Positions 27,959 through 37,346 of a stretch of DNA of 64,000 nt are shown in pieces (the first letter of the stretch is position 1; every line of letters starts with the position of its first letter). The notes beneath the pieces were generated by a model. It was not told the origin of the DNA. It saw nothing but the letters and a program-made list of their open reading frames with translations, and searched no databases. The position numbers were made by a program, and so were the translations under genes. Where the stretch lies: contig NZ_PVZV01000005.1 in the NCBI RefSeq assembly GCF_002995495.1, positions 434,001 to 498,000 on the forward strand, read 5' to 3'. This DNA comes from Actinocorallia populi (GTDB lineage: Bacteria; Actinomycetota; Actinomycetes; Streptosporangiales; Streptosporangiaceae).

Positions 27959-28100
27959 GTCCGTCCCTGGCATACCGCGGTCTTCTCCGGTCGGAGCCCG
28001 GGGTAGTGGCGGGTGATCTGAGTTTTCCGGTGCCGACCTCTCCTGCTGTGAGGGGGCGGCCATGCAGACATGAGAGTACGGACATCAAGGAGAAACGCTC

Positions 28101-29597
28101 ATGACGAACGACCATGCCGAGACCACGTCGTCCGGTTCCCGGGTTGCTGCCGCACCGGTGCCGCTGTCGGAGGTGGAGCGGTTCGATCACGAGACCGACG
28201 TCCTGGTCGTCGGGTTCGGGTGCGCCGGTGCGGCGGCCGCCTACGAGGCCGCGAGCGCCGGGGCCGACGTGCTGGTGTTGGAGCGGTTCTCGGGGCCGGG
28301 CGGGTCTGCCGCCCAGTCCGGCGGGGAGGTCTACCTGGGCGGCGGCACCCGGGTGCAGGAGGCGTGCGGGTTCGACGACACCCCGGAGGACATGTACGCC
28401 TATCTGCACGCCGCGCTCGGTCCTCATGCGGATGAGGAGAAGCTGCGGTTGTACTGCGAGGGCAGCGTCGAGCACTTCGAGTGGTTCCGTGCCCGCGGGG
28501 TGCCCTTCCAGGAGTCGCTGTACGGGGAGCCTGGCTGGATGGCGCCGACGAAGGACGGGTTGATGTGGCTGGGTGAGAACGCCTGGCCGTACAACACCCT
28601 CGCCCGTCCCGTCCCGCGAGGCCACCGCCCGCCCGTGGAGGGCTTCGCGGGCGTTCTGCTCATGGAGAAGCTGGCCGCCGCTGCGGTCGAGGCCGGGGCG
28701 CAGGCCCACACCGACACCCGGGCGTCCGCGCTCGTGGTCGACGCCTCAGGGCGTGTGGCGGGCGTGGTGGCCCGGCGGTTCGGCGAGGAGGTGCGCTACC
28801 GGGCCCGCAAGGGGGTCGTCCTCACCACCGGAGGCTTCGTCGACGACGAGGAGATGCTGGCTGATCATGCTCCGGTGCTGCTCGGGCACGGCAAGGTCAG
28901 CGACGGCGGCGACGACGGCAGCGGGATCCGCATGGCCTGCGCGTTGGGCGCGGCGACCCGGCGCATGGGTTCGGTGGAGGCGGCGCTGGTGGTGATGCCG
29001 GAGGCGGCCTGCCGGGGCATGCTGGTCAACGCGCTCGGGCAGCGCTTCATCAACGAGGACGTCTACCCCGGCCTGTTCAGCCACGCCGCGCTGCACCAGC
29101 CCGCGCCCTGGTGGGTGATCCTCGACGAGGAGGGCTTCGCGGCCTATTCCGAGCGGAACCCGGGGGCGATGCCGCCGGACCACGTCGCCGAGAGCCTGGC
29201 CGAGCTCGAGGAGGAGTTGGGCATCCCCGCAGGCGCGCTGGAGAGCACGGTGGCGATGTACAACCGGTACGCGGCCCTTGGCGAGGATCCTCTGTTCCAC
29301 AAGAACCCCAAGTGGCTGCGCGAGCTGAAGGCGCCCTTCGCCGCCGTCGATCCGCGTGTCCTGGCCAGGTTGGCGGAGAACCGCCGCGAGGCCACCGGGA
29401 TCTCCGGTTTCACCCTCGGCGGCCTGCACACCACGGTGGACGGGGAGGTGCTGCACGCGACCCGCCGCCCGATCCCGGGCCTGTACGCAGCGGGTCGGGC
29501 TTCGTCGGGCATCCACGGCGAGGGCTACGTCAGTGGTACCTCGATCGGGGACGGGACGTTCTTCGGCCGCCGGGCCGGACGCGCCTCCGCCCATTAG
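28101..29597 (+). CDS. FAD-dependent oxidoreductase, KSTD / fumarate-reductase-like
   Basis: The 498-residue flavoprotein has an N-terminal dinucleotide fold (VLVVGFGCAGAAAAYEA, then LVLERFSGPGGSAAQSGG). The fumarate-reductase/3-ketosteroid-dehydrogenase style C-terminal FAD contact is IPGLYAAGRASSGIHGEGYV followed by SGTSIGDGTFFGRRAG. It also has the GVVLTTGGFVDDEEM segment. Members desaturate or reduce C-C bonds next to carbonyls, as in steroid ring oxidation. AAGGAGAAA lies 7 bases before the ATG. It stands between two strong hairpins, so it is probably its own transcript. The substrate is unknown; steroid-like is suggested by family only. Confidence 0.85.
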   Translation: MTNDHAETTSSGSRVAAAPVPLSEVERFDHETDVLVVGFGCAGAAAAYEAASAGADVLVLERFSGPGGSAAQSGGEVYLGGGTRVQEACGFDDTPEDMYAYLHAALGPHADEEKLRLYCEGSVEHFEWFRARGVPFQESLYGEPGWMAPTKDGLMWLGENAWPYNTLARPVPRGHRPPVEGFAGVLLMEKLAAAAVEAGAQAHTDTRASALVVDASGRVAGVVARRFGEEVRYRARKGVVLTTGGFVDDEEMLADHAPVLLGHGKVSDGGDDGSGIRMACALGAATRRMGSVEAALVVMPEAACRGMLVNALGQRFINEDVYPGLFSHAALHQPAPWWVILDEEGFAAYSERNPGAMPPDHVAESLAELEEELGIPAGALESTVAMYNRYAALGEDPLFHKNPKWLRELKAPFAAVDPRVLARLAENRREATGISGFTLGGLHTTVDGEVLHATRRPIPGLYAAGRASSGIHGEGYVSGTSIGDGTFFGRRAGRASAH

Positions 29598-29617
29598 ACG
29601 CCCGACGGGGTGGCGTC

Positions 29618-29671
29618 GACGCCCTCCCGGTGTGCCTGCACGATGCGTGCATGGTCCGGCGGGAGGGCGTC
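29618..29671 (+). terminator. Nested hairpin after the flavoprotein gene
   Basis: Outer arms GACGCCCTCCCG (29618-29629) and CGGGAGGGCGTC (29660-29671) pair perfectly over 12 bases. The loop itself contains TGCACG-ATG-CGTGCA (29637-29651), a second perfect stem. This is a strong two-tier terminator 20 bases past the stop. From 29672 to 29814 nothing further is recognised. Confidence 0.7.
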
Positions 29672-29814
29672 GCCCGGTGCCCGACCGCGCGGACGCTCTG
29701 GTCCTGGAACCGAGATCGCCGCTCGAGGCGATGCCGGGGATGAGGGAGGCGATCGGCTCGCCGGCGCTGTCGACCATCTCGGTGCTCCCTCACCCGCTGT
29801 TCCCATGATGACAC

Positions 29815-29892
29815 ATTAACGCGCGACAATAGATGGAAAATCTCAGTGCCGCGCGACAATTATATACTATATTCGCATTGACACGCGACAAT
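29815..29892. promoter_or_regulatory. Three phased LacI-like operator boxes upstream of GH2
   Basis: ATTAACGCGCGACAAT (29815-29830), AGTGCCGCGCGACAAT (29845-29860) and ATTGACACGCGACAAT (29877-29892) each differ from the island A operator ATTGACGCGCGTCAAT at two or three positions. They share the half-site GCGaCAAT and are centred 30 and 32 bases apart, close to three helical turns. The third box carries TTGACA (29878-29883), a good -35. TATACT at 29863-29868 is another possible -10. Tandem repression by a LacI-type regulator is inferred. Confidence 0.7.
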
Positions 29893-29956
29893 GGACATGC
29901 TTCTCTGAGACCCCGATCACACGTCCGGGCGACGAAGAAGCATGGGAAGAGCAACG

Positions 29957-32461
29957 ATGACTGTGGGAACGGTCGAGCACACGAGAGTCCGAGTGCTCGA
30001 CACCTGGGAATTCCGCCGCGCCGACGGCACGGGCGGACGCGTGGTGCGGTTGCCGCATGATGCGATGCTCGCCGAGCAGCGCAGCGCTTCCAGCCCCGGC
30101 GGGGCCGACACGGCGTGGTTTCCCGGCGGCCGGTACGAGTACCGCACCACATGGACTCCTCGTGCCGAGGACCGGGGGCGCCCGGTGGGTCTGCGTTTCG
30201 AGGGCGTCCAGGGCGATGCGGCCGTTACCGTGAACGGCACCCCTGTCGGGACCGTGCGCAGCGGCTATTTCGAGTTCGAGTTCCCGATCGAGCACATGCT
30301 GCGCTGGGACGCCGAGAACGAGATCGCCGTCGACGTCGACCACGAGGACCAGCCGGGCAGCCGCTGGTATCCGGGGTCGGGCCTGTACCGGCCGGTCTCG
30401 GTGGTCGTCCATGCCGCCACCCGTTTCGCGCCCGACGGCGTACGGCTGCACACCCGCTCGGTCGACGGCGGCACGGCCGAGGCCGAGGTCTCGTTCGAGG
30501 TGGTCGGTGAACACCTCGAGGGAGCCGAGGTCTACATCGGTCTCGTCGACGCCGGAGAGGTCGTCGCCTGCGGGACCTCCCGTGCGGCGGTCGGCGCCAT
30601 ACCCCTTTCCGTGGCGAACGCGCGCCTTTGGTCGGCGGAGTCCCCCCACCTGTACGACCTGGTGGCGCGGATCGAACAGGACGGGAAGGTCCTGGAGGTG
30701 CGCACGGAGCGGGTCGGTCTGCGCACGGTCGCCGTCGATGCGCGCCGCGGCCTGCAGATCAACGGCCGGGCCGTCAAGCTGCGGGGGGCGTGCATCCACC
30801 ACGACAACGGCATCCTCGGAGCCGGCACCCATCGGGCCGCGGAGCTCCGACGCGTCCGCATCCTCAAGGAGAGCGGGTTCAACGCTCTTCGCAGCGCGCA
30901 CAACCCCATGTCCCGCGAGCTGCTGGACGCGTGCGACGAGCTCGGGATGTACGTGCTGGACGAGTTCGCCGACCACTGGTTCGCCGCCAAGACCGCCCAT
31001 GACCGTGCCGACCGGTTCCGCGAGACGTGGCGGGAGGACGCCGCCCGGCTGATCGGAAAGGACCGCAACCGGGCATGCGTGGTGATGTACGCGATCGGCA
31101 ACGAGATCCCGGAGACCGCGACCCCCGAAGGGGTGGCGCTGTCGCGGGAGATCGCCGACCACTTCCGCCGGGCCGACCCTCACCGCCCCGTGACGCTCGC
31201 GGTGAACCTGTTCCTGAACACGCTGGTGTCCCTGAACGCCTCGCCGTACAAGAGCCGTTCGTCCGGGAGCGACGAGACGTCGATGGCGGGGAGCACCGAG
31301 GCGAACGTGATGGTGAACCAGATCGGGCGCATGATGCACGTCGTCTCCCGGCTGCCGCGCGCGGACAGGGCGTCCCGGGACGCCTTCGCCACCGTCGACG
31401 TCGCCGGCTACAACTACGGCCTCGCCCGCTACGAGCGGGACGTCCGGCACTACCCCGACCGCGTCATCCTCGGAACCGAGACCCTTCCCGGGGACGTGCC
31501 GCGGGCGTGGGAGCTCGTGCGGCGCCACCCCGCGGTGATCGGCGACTTCGTGTGGACGGGCTGGGAGTACCTCGGCGAAGCCGGCGTCGCGGTGTGGGTG
31601 CCGGGCAAGCGGGCCGGGCTCTCCAAGCCGTATCCGTACATCATCGCCGGGCCCGGCATGCATGATCTGACCGGCCGCCCCGATGTCTCTCTGCGGCTGG
31701 CGCAGGCCGCGTGGGGAACCCTCGAATCCCCGGCGATCGCGGTACGGCCGCTGGACCGGGCCGGAACGCCGGTCGTGCGGTCGGCGTGGCGGATCACGGA
31801 TGCCGTGGAGAGCTGGGCCTGGCGCGGCTGCCGGGGCCGCCTCGCCGAGATCGAGGTCTACAGCGCGGACGACGAGATCGAGCTGCTCCTGAACGGCCAC
31901 TCGTTGGGCCGCCGCCGGACGGGCGGGCGTCGCGGCCACCTCGCCCGGTTCAAGACCCGCTACGAGCCCGGGACCCTGACCGCGATCGGCTACCGCGGCG
32001 GTCGGCCGGTATCGAAATCCACCCTCCGCTCGGCGGCGGAGGAGCTGGCGCTGCGCCTGTCGGCCGAACGGTCCGAGCTCACCGCGGACGGCTTTGACCT
32101 GGCCTTCGTGACCGTCGAGGTCGCCGACCGGGACGGCGTGGTGGAGATGCTCGCCGATGAGCCGGTGGCCCTCGCCGTCACCGGGCCGGCCGAGCTGATC
32201 GGATTCGGAAGCGCCGCGCCGGCGACCGAGGAGTCGTACCTGTCCGACCGGCATACCACCTTCCGCGGCCGTGCCCTGGCCGTCCTCCGCTCCACCGGGG
32301 GAACGGGGACGGTCACCCTCACCGCGCGAGCACGATCCGCCGGCTCAGCACGGCTCGAGCTGCAGGCGATCACCGCACCCGAACCGCACGACGCCGCGGC
32401 GCCCGCCGTTTCCGGTGCCGCCGAAGTCGAAGTCGAAGCCGAAGCCGGAGCCGGCAGATGA
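29957..32461 (+). CDS. GH2 beta-galactosidase/beta-glycosidase
   Basis: ATG 29957, preceded by GGGAAGAG, gives 834 residues; ATG 29942 is an alternative adding five. The N-terminal sugar-binding jelly roll is followed by an immunoglobulin-like domain and the TIM barrel. Acid/base Glu383 lies in AIGNEIPE and nucleophile Glu508 in LGTETLPG. Two further beta-domains precede an Ala/Glu-rich tail. Without a signal peptide it acts in the cytoplasm. Overall it matches the GH2 beta-galactosidase branch (HHDNGILGAG), though beta-glucuronidase or beta-xylosidase activity is not excluded. Its stop overlaps the importer start as ATGA. Galactose released here could feed the galTEK genes. Confidence 0.9.
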   Translation: MTVGTVEHTRVRVLDTWEFRRADGTGGRVVRLPHDAMLAEQRSASSPGGADTAWFPGGRYEYRTTWTPRAEDRGRPVGLRFEGVQGDAAVTVNGTPVGTVRSGYFEFEFPIEHMLRWDAENEIAVDVDHEDQPGSRWYPGSGLYRPVSVVVHAATRFAPDGVRLHTRSVDGGTAEAEVSFEVVGEHLEGAEVYIGLVDAGEVVACGTSRAAVGAIPLSVANARLWSAESPHLYDLVARIEQDGKVLEVRTERVGLRTVAVDARRGLQINGRAVKLRGACIHHDNGILGAGTHRAAELRRVRILKESGFNALRSAHNPMSRELLDACDELGMYVLDEFADHWFAAKTAHDRADRFRETWREDAARLIGKDRNRACVVMYAIGNEIPETATPEGVALSREIADHFRRADPHRPVTLAVNLFLNTLVSLNASPYKSRSSGSDETSMAGSTEANVMVNQIGRMMHVVSRLPRADRASRDAFATVDVAGYNYGLARYERDVRHYPDRVILGTETLPGDVPRAWELVRRHPAVIGDFVWTGWEYLGEAGVAVWVPGKRAGLSKPYPYIIAGPGMHDLTGRPDVSLRLAQAAWGTLESPAIAVRPLDRAGTPVVRSAWRITDAVESWAWRGCRGRLAEIEVYSADDEIELLLNGHSLGRRRTGGRRGHLARFKTRYEPGTLTAIGYRGGRPVSKSTLRSAAEELALRLSAERSELTADGFDLAFVTVEVADRDGVVEMLADEPVALAVTGPAELIGFGSAAPATEESYLSDRHTTFRGRALAVLRSTGGTGTVTLTARARSAGSARLELQAITAPEPHDAAAPAVSGAAEVEVEAEAGAGR

Positions 32462-33741
32462 CCACCGGCCGGTCCGACTCCAGCCCGGCCGCCGTGGAGA
32501 TCGCCGACGCCCCCGCGGAGCCGCCCCGCGCGTCCAAGCGGATGATCTCCGTCTACACCGCCGCCATGTTCGCGGGAAGCTTCGCACTGCTCACCCCCAC
32601 GCTCTTCACCGTCGCGTACAAGCTCCAGGTGATCGCCCCCGAGGGCAAGGAGGCGAGTCTGGGCGTCATCGTCGGCGCCGCGGCCGTGTTCAACCTCGTC
32701 GCGGGTCCCCTCTTCGGAGTGCTGTCGGACCGCACCCGCACGCGATGGGGTCGCCGGCGGCCGTGGATCCTCGCCGGGATCGTCATCTGCACGGCCAGCG
32801 GCCTGCTCATGGCCCTGTCCGCGACCCCGCTGATCCTCGGCATCGGCTGGTCGCTCTACACGATCGGCATGGCCGCCGCGCTCGGCGCGATGAACCCCGC
32901 TCTCGCCGAGGTCATTCCGAGCTACCAGCGCGGCAAGGTCGGAGCGCTCGTCGGCGTCGGCGGCCAGCTCGCCGGCGTCATGGGCGTCGTCCTCGGCGGG
33001 ATGCTCACCGGCAGCCTCCTGCTGCTCTTCCTCGTCCCGGTGGCGGTCTTGGGGGTGTTCTTCGTGTTCTACGCGTTCACCATCCCCGACCACCCCGTGA
33101 AGGGGGCAGAGCAGGGCGAGCCGATCTGGGCGATCTTCCCGCAGCTGGTGTTCGACCCGCGGAAGCACCGGGATTTCGCGCTGGTCTGGGTCGGGCGGTT
33201 CCTGATGCAGGTCGGTCTGACGTTCCTCAGCACCTACCAGCTGTACTTCCTGCTGGACCGGCTCGGCCTCACTCCGGAGGCCGCGAGCCGGCAACTGGCG
33301 TTCGTCGGCGGCCTCGGGGTCCTCGTGACGACCGCCTTCGCCGTCATCGGCGGCATCCTGTCCGACAGGCTCAAGCGCCGCAAGGTGTTCATCTACCTCG
33401 CGTCCGCTCTATCGGCGACCGGCCTGAGCGTCCTCGCGTTCGCATCCTCCGTCCCGGCGTTCGCGGCCGCCGTCGTCTTCATACTCGCCGCAGCCGGCCT
33501 CTTCGGCTCGGTCGACCTCGCCCTGGCCAGTGACGTCATGCCGAACAAGGAGGAGGCGGGGCGGTGGATGGGGATCTACTTCGTCGCCAACACCACCTCC
33601 ACCGCCATCGCACCCATCTTCGCGCCGCTGATCCTGGCGATCGGAAAAGACGGAGCGAACTACACGGTTCTGTTCCTCGTCGGCGCGACGGTCGCCCTCG
33701 GCGCCGCTCTGGCCGCCCAACGCATCGGTTCCGTCCGTTGA
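32458..33741 (+). CDS. GPH-type MFS glycoside importer (island B)
   Basis: This 427-residue, ~12-helix transporter is paralogous to those at 6640 and 44858. It keeps FGVLSDRTRTRWGRRRPWIL between helices 2 and 3 and LSDRLKRRKVF in the second half. It is translationally coupled to the GH2 gene by an ATGA overlap and lies 28 bases before GH3, so importer and hydrolases are made together. It probably symports a small glycoside that GH2, GH3 and GH1 then cleave. The long acidic/hydrophilic N-terminus is of the same type as in its paralogues. Confidence 0.9.
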   Translation: MTTGRSDSSPAAVEIADAPAEPPRASKRMISVYTAAMFAGSFALLTPTLFTVAYKLQVIAPEGKEASLGVIVGAAAVFNLVAGPLFGVLSDRTRTRWGRRRPWILAGIVICTASGLLMALSATPLILGIGWSLYTIGMAAALGAMNPALAEVIPSYQRGKVGALVGVGGQLAGVMGVVLGGMLTGSLLLLFLVPVAVLGVFFVFYAFTIPDHPVKGAEQGEPIWAIFPQLVFDPRKHRDFALVWVGRFLMQVGLTFLSTYQLYFLLDRLGLTPEAASRQLAFVGGLGVLVTTAFAVIGGILSDRLKRRKVFIYLASALSATGLSVLAFASSVPAFAAAVVFILAAAGLFGSVDLALASDVMPNKEEAGRWMGIYFVANTTSTAIAPIFAPLILAIGKDGANYTVLFLVGATVALGAALAAQRIGSVR

Positions 33742-33769
33742 CCACACGAATCCACGGAGTACTGCACTC

Positions 33770-36055
33770 ATGACCGACCACCCGTTCGAGGAATCCGCCG
33801 GCGAGCAGAACGCGCATGCTTCCTCCTCCTTCTCCGAAGTCCCCGCCGAGCGGAAGGCCGCGCTGTTGTCCGGCCGCACGTTCTGGGAGACCGAGTCGCT
33901 CGAGGAAGCCGGCATCCGACCGGTGGTGATGGCGGACGGCCCGTACGGGCTGCGGCACCAGTCCGGGCGGCACGACAACCTCGCGCTGTTCGAAAGCGAC
34001 CCGGCGACATGCTTCCCTCCCGGGGTCGCGATCGGATCCAGTTGGGATCCCGGTACGGCGGCGCGCCTGGGAAGCGCGCTGGGGAAGGAGGCCGCCGCCC
34101 GGCGGATCGATGTGGTGCTAGGCCCCGGGGTGAACATCAAAAGGTCACCGCTGTGCGGCCGGAACTTCGAGTACTACTCCGAGGACCCGCACATCTCGGG
34201 GGTGCTGGGAGCGGCGTTCGTCCGGAGCCTGCAGGCGGAGGGGCCCGGCGCGTCGGTGAAGCACTTCGCCGTGAACAACCAGGAGACCAACCGGCAGACG
34301 ATCAGCGCGGACGTCGACGAGCGCACTCTCCGCGAGATCTACCTTCCCGCTTTCGAGCAGGTCGTCACGCAGGCGCGGCCGGCGACGGTGATGTCCTCCT
34401 ACAACAAGATCAACGGGGTCTACGCGTCCGAGAACCGGTGGCTGCTCACCGAGCTGCTCCGCGGCGAGTGGGGCTTCGACGGGCTCGTCGTCTCCGACTG
34501 GAGCGCCGTCACCGACCGGGTCGCGGCCCTGAAGGCCGGGCTCGACCTCGAGATGCCTGGCGGGGACATGGGGCATGACGCCGACGTGATCGAGGCGCTC
34601 CGGGCGGGTGCCGTCACGGAGGAGGACATCGACGCCGCCGTCGCCCGGCTGCGCACGCTGGCGGCACGCGAGCTGCCCGCCGGGGGCGACGTCGACTACG
34701 ACGCGCATCACGAGCTCGCACGCGAGCTCGCGGCGGAGTGCGCGGTACTGCTGCGCAACGAACACGGCGTCCTCCCGATCCGAGGCGGAGCGCACGTCGC
34801 GGTGATCGGGGCCTTCGCGGAGCATCCGCGCTACCAGGGCGGCGGAAGCGCGCACGTCAACGCCATCCGCGTCGACCAGCCCCTTGAGGAGATCCGCGCG
34901 ATCGCGGATGAGATCGGCGCCATGGTCGCCTACGCCCAAGGATTCGCCCTGGACGGACCCGAAAACGAGGAACTTCGGGAGGAAGCGATCCAGACGGCGC
35001 TCGACGCCGACGTCGCGGTGGTCTTCGCCGGCCTCACCGAGGCGCGCGAGTCGGAGGGAATCGACCGGGAGACGATCGGCCTCCCCGCCGATCAGGTGAA
35101 GCTCATCCGCGCCGTCGCCGCGGCCGCGCGCCGTACCGTCGTCGTCCTCTCCAACGGCGGAGTCGTCTCGCTCGAAGGGTGGCACGACGAGGTCGACGCG
35201 ATCCTCGAAGGGTTCCTGCTCGGGCAGGGCGGCGGACACGCGATCGCCGAGATCCTCTTCGGACGCGTGAACCCGTCGGGGCGCCTCGCCGAGACGATCC
35301 CCCTGCGGCTGGAGGACCACCCGAGCTGGCTGAACTTCCCCGGTGAGCAGGGCCATGTCCGCTACGGCGAGGGAGTGCTGGTCGGATACCGCTACTTCAC
35401 GACCGCCGACGCACCGGTCCGGTACCCGTTCGGGCACGGCCTGTCGTACACGGCGTTCGAGACCGGCGACCTCGTCGTGGAGCAGACCGGGCCGGACTCG
35501 GCGGTCGCGCAGGTCCGGGTGACCAATACCGGTGACCGTGCGGGCAAGCACGTCGTCCAGGTGTACGTGTCCACCGGCGCCGGACCGGTGCGCCGCCCCC
35601 TCCGGGAACTCCGCGGGTTCGCGAAGGTCGCGCTGCAGCCGGGCGAGACCGCGGCCGTGGAGATCGAACTCCCGCGCCGGGCGTTCGCGTACTGGAACGT
35701 CGCCGCACAGGACTGGGTGGTCGCCGGCGGAGAGCACCGCGTCCAGGTGTGCGCTGACGCGGCGACGGTGCTGGCCGAAGCGGCGCTGATCCTCGAGGGC
35801 GATCGCGTCGCGATCGAGCTGACCCTGGACACGCCGGTCGGCGCCTGGTTCGAACACCCCGACGTCGGCGCGCGCACGAAGCGGACCCTCGGACTGGAGG
35901 GAGCCCCGATCACCGAGGAGCAGCTCGCCATGGTCGCGTCCATGACGATGCGCCAGTTCATCGGCATCTCCGGGCTCGACATCTCCACTGACGCGCTCGA
36001 AGAGCTGATGGACGTCAGCCGCGGCGGGCGGCCGGCCCCATCGCCCGCCGGATGA
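33770..36055 (+). CDS. GH3 beta-glucosidase-type enzyme with C-terminal tail (island B)
   Basis: This 761-residue GH3 enzyme has GPGVNIKRSPLCGRNFEYYS, KHFAVNNQET and GLVVSDWSAV (nucleophile Asp243). The alpha/beta sandwich domain follows, then the FnIII-like domain with PFGHGLSYTAFE. This is the typical bacterial beta-glucosidase layout. The last ~75 residues, from TLDTPVGAWFEHPDVG, form a helical tail absent from minimal GH3 enzymes and similar to the tails at 9794 and 46201. No signal peptide. The 46201 gene is its closest relative in the window. It is coexpressed with the importer, GH2 and GH1. Confidence 0.93.
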   Translation: MTDHPFEESAGEQNAHASSSFSEVPAERKAALLSGRTFWETESLEEAGIRPVVMADGPYGLRHQSGRHDNLALFESDPATCFPPGVAIGSSWDPGTAARLGSALGKEAAARRIDVVLGPGVNIKRSPLCGRNFEYYSEDPHISGVLGAAFVRSLQAEGPGASVKHFAVNNQETNRQTISADVDERTLREIYLPAFEQVVTQARPATVMSSYNKINGVYASENRWLLTELLRGEWGFDGLVVSDWSAVTDRVAALKAGLDLEMPGGDMGHDADVIEALRAGAVTEEDIDAAVARLRTLAARELPAGGDVDYDAHHELARELAAECAVLLRNEHGVLPIRGGAHVAVIGAFAEHPRYQGGGSAHVNAIRVDQPLEEIRAIADEIGAMVAYAQGFALDGPENEELREEAIQTALDADVAVVFAGLTEARESEGIDRETIGLPADQVKLIRAVAAAARRTVVVLSNGGVVSLEGWHDEVDAILEGFLLGQGGGHAIAEILFGRVNPSGRLAETIPLRLEDHPSWLNFPGEQGHVRYGEGVLVGYRYFTTADAPVRYPFGHGLSYTAFETGDLVVEQTGPDSAVAQVRVTNTGDRAGKHVVQVYVSTGAGPVRRPLRELRGFAKVALQPGETAAVEIELPRRAFAYWNVAAQDWVVAGGEHRVQVCADAATVLAEAALILEGDRVAIELTLDTPVGAWFEHPDVGARTKRTLGLEGAPITEEQLAMVASMTMRQFIGISGLDISTDALEELMDVSRGGRPAPSPAG

Positions 36056-36095
36056 AACCCGCTCTGTGACACCGCATGAAAGAAAAGGAATTCCT

Positions 36096-37277
36096 GTGAC
36101 CCGCTCATTCCCCGACGGCTTCCTCTGGGGGGCCTCCACCGCGGCGCACCAGATCGAGGGCAACAACCTCAACAACGACTGGTGGCAGCTCGAGCACACC
36201 GCCGCCGACTACGGCGTGCAGTTCAGCGGCGACGCGCTGGACAGCTACCACCGGTACGAAGAGGACATGCGCCTGCTCGCCGAAGCGGGCTTCAACGCCT
36301 ACCGGTTCAGCATCGAGTGGTCCCGTATCGAGCCCAGCCCGGGCAAGTTCTCCCGCGCGGTGCTGGCCCACTACCGCCGCATGATCGACACCGCCCGGCG
36401 GCTCGGCCTGAACCCGGTCGTCACCCTCCACCACTTCACCCACCCGATCTGGTTCGGAGAGCGCGGGGGGTGGCTCGGCGAGCACGCGGTCGAGGACTTC
36501 ACCCGCTACGTCGAGCAGGCGTGCACGATCCTCGACGGCGTCGAGTGGGTGTGCACCATCAACGAGCCCAACGTCCTGGCGGTCAACCACGGCCAGCTGC
36601 GCCGCGTCGCCCGGGGCGAGGACTACCAGCTGGTCGGCGCCCTGCCCGACTCCGAGATCGGCGAGGCCCTCATCGAGGCCCATCGCGCGACCGCGCCCCT
36701 GGTGCGCGACGCGGTCGGCGCGAAGACGGGGTGGACGGTGGCGAACCAGGCGCTCGTACCCGCCCCCGGAGCGGAGGCCAGGCACGCCGAGGTGCAGTGG
36801 ATCTGGGAGGACATGTACCTCAAGGCGGCCCGCGATGACGACTACGTCGGCGTGCAGTCCTACACCAGCCAGCCCGTGGACGAGAACGGCGTCGTCCCCC
36901 ACCCCGACCACCCCGACAACACGCTGATGGGCTGGGCGTACCGCCCCGACGCGCTCGAGATCGCGGTCCGCCACACCCATGACGTGCTCGGCGGCGTGCC
37001 GATTCTCGTCACCGAGAACGGGATCGCCACCCCCGACGACGAGCGCCGCATCGCCTACACGAAGGCGGCGCTCCAGGGGCTGCGCAACGCGATGGACGAC
37101 GGGATCGACGTGCGGGCCTACCTGCACTGGAGCCTGCTGGACAACTTCGAATGGGGCCGCTGGGAGCCGACGTTCGGACTCGTCGCCGTCGACCGGGAGA
37201 CCTTCGAACGCCGTCCCAAGCCGAGCCTGGCGTGGCTCGGCGGCATCGCCCGCACGAACGCCCTCCAGACGCGGTGA
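36096..37277 (+). CDS. GH1 beta-glycosidase
   Basis: GTG 36096, with AAAAGGAA upstream, gives 393 residues beginning TRSFPDGFLWGASTAAHQIE, the family N-terminus. An earlier in-frame ATG lacks support. Acid/base Glu157 is in CTINEPN and nucleophile Glu307 in VTENG. The aglycone motif LLDNFEWGRW closes the barrel. At 393 residues it is compact compared with the usual ~450. It retains substituents on beta-glucosides or related beta-glycosides and acts in the cytoplasm. It follows GH3 by 40 bases, giving GH2, GH3 and GH1 in one operon. Confidence 0.93.
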   Translation: MTRSFPDGFLWGASTAAHQIEGNNLNNDWWQLEHTAADYGVQFSGDALDSYHRYEEDMRLLAEAGFNAYRFSIEWSRIEPSPGKFSRAVLAHYRRMIDTARRLGLNPVVTLHHFTHPIWFGERGGWLGEHAVEDFTRYVEQACTILDGVEWVCTINEPNVLAVNHGQLRRVARGEDYQLVGALPDSEIGEALIEAHRATAPLVRDAVGAKTGWTVANQALVPAPGAEARHAEVQWIWEDMYLKAARDDDYVGVQSYTSQPVDENGVVPHPDHPDNTLMGWAYRPDALEIAVRHTHDVLGGVPILVTENGIATPDDERRIAYTKAALQGLRNAMDDGIDVRAYLHWSLLDNFEWGRWEPTFGLVAVDRETFERRPKPSLAWLGGIARTNALQTR

Positions 37278-37346
37278 AGCGCTCCGGAGCGGACGAAGGC
37301 TGATCTGACCCCTCACCCCCCCCACCCCCCCCACGAGGAGCCCCCC

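Noticed and set aside
29598-29814. Possible small gene between the flavoprotein terminator and the GH2 operators
   Set aside because: Several short frames exist but none has a start signal or protein-like sequence; the nested hairpin explains much of the region.
29867-32254. 795-codon minus-strand frame opposite GH2
   Set aside because: Same GC-rich shadow effect; the plus strand has both GH2 catalytic motifs and an ATGA link to the next gene.
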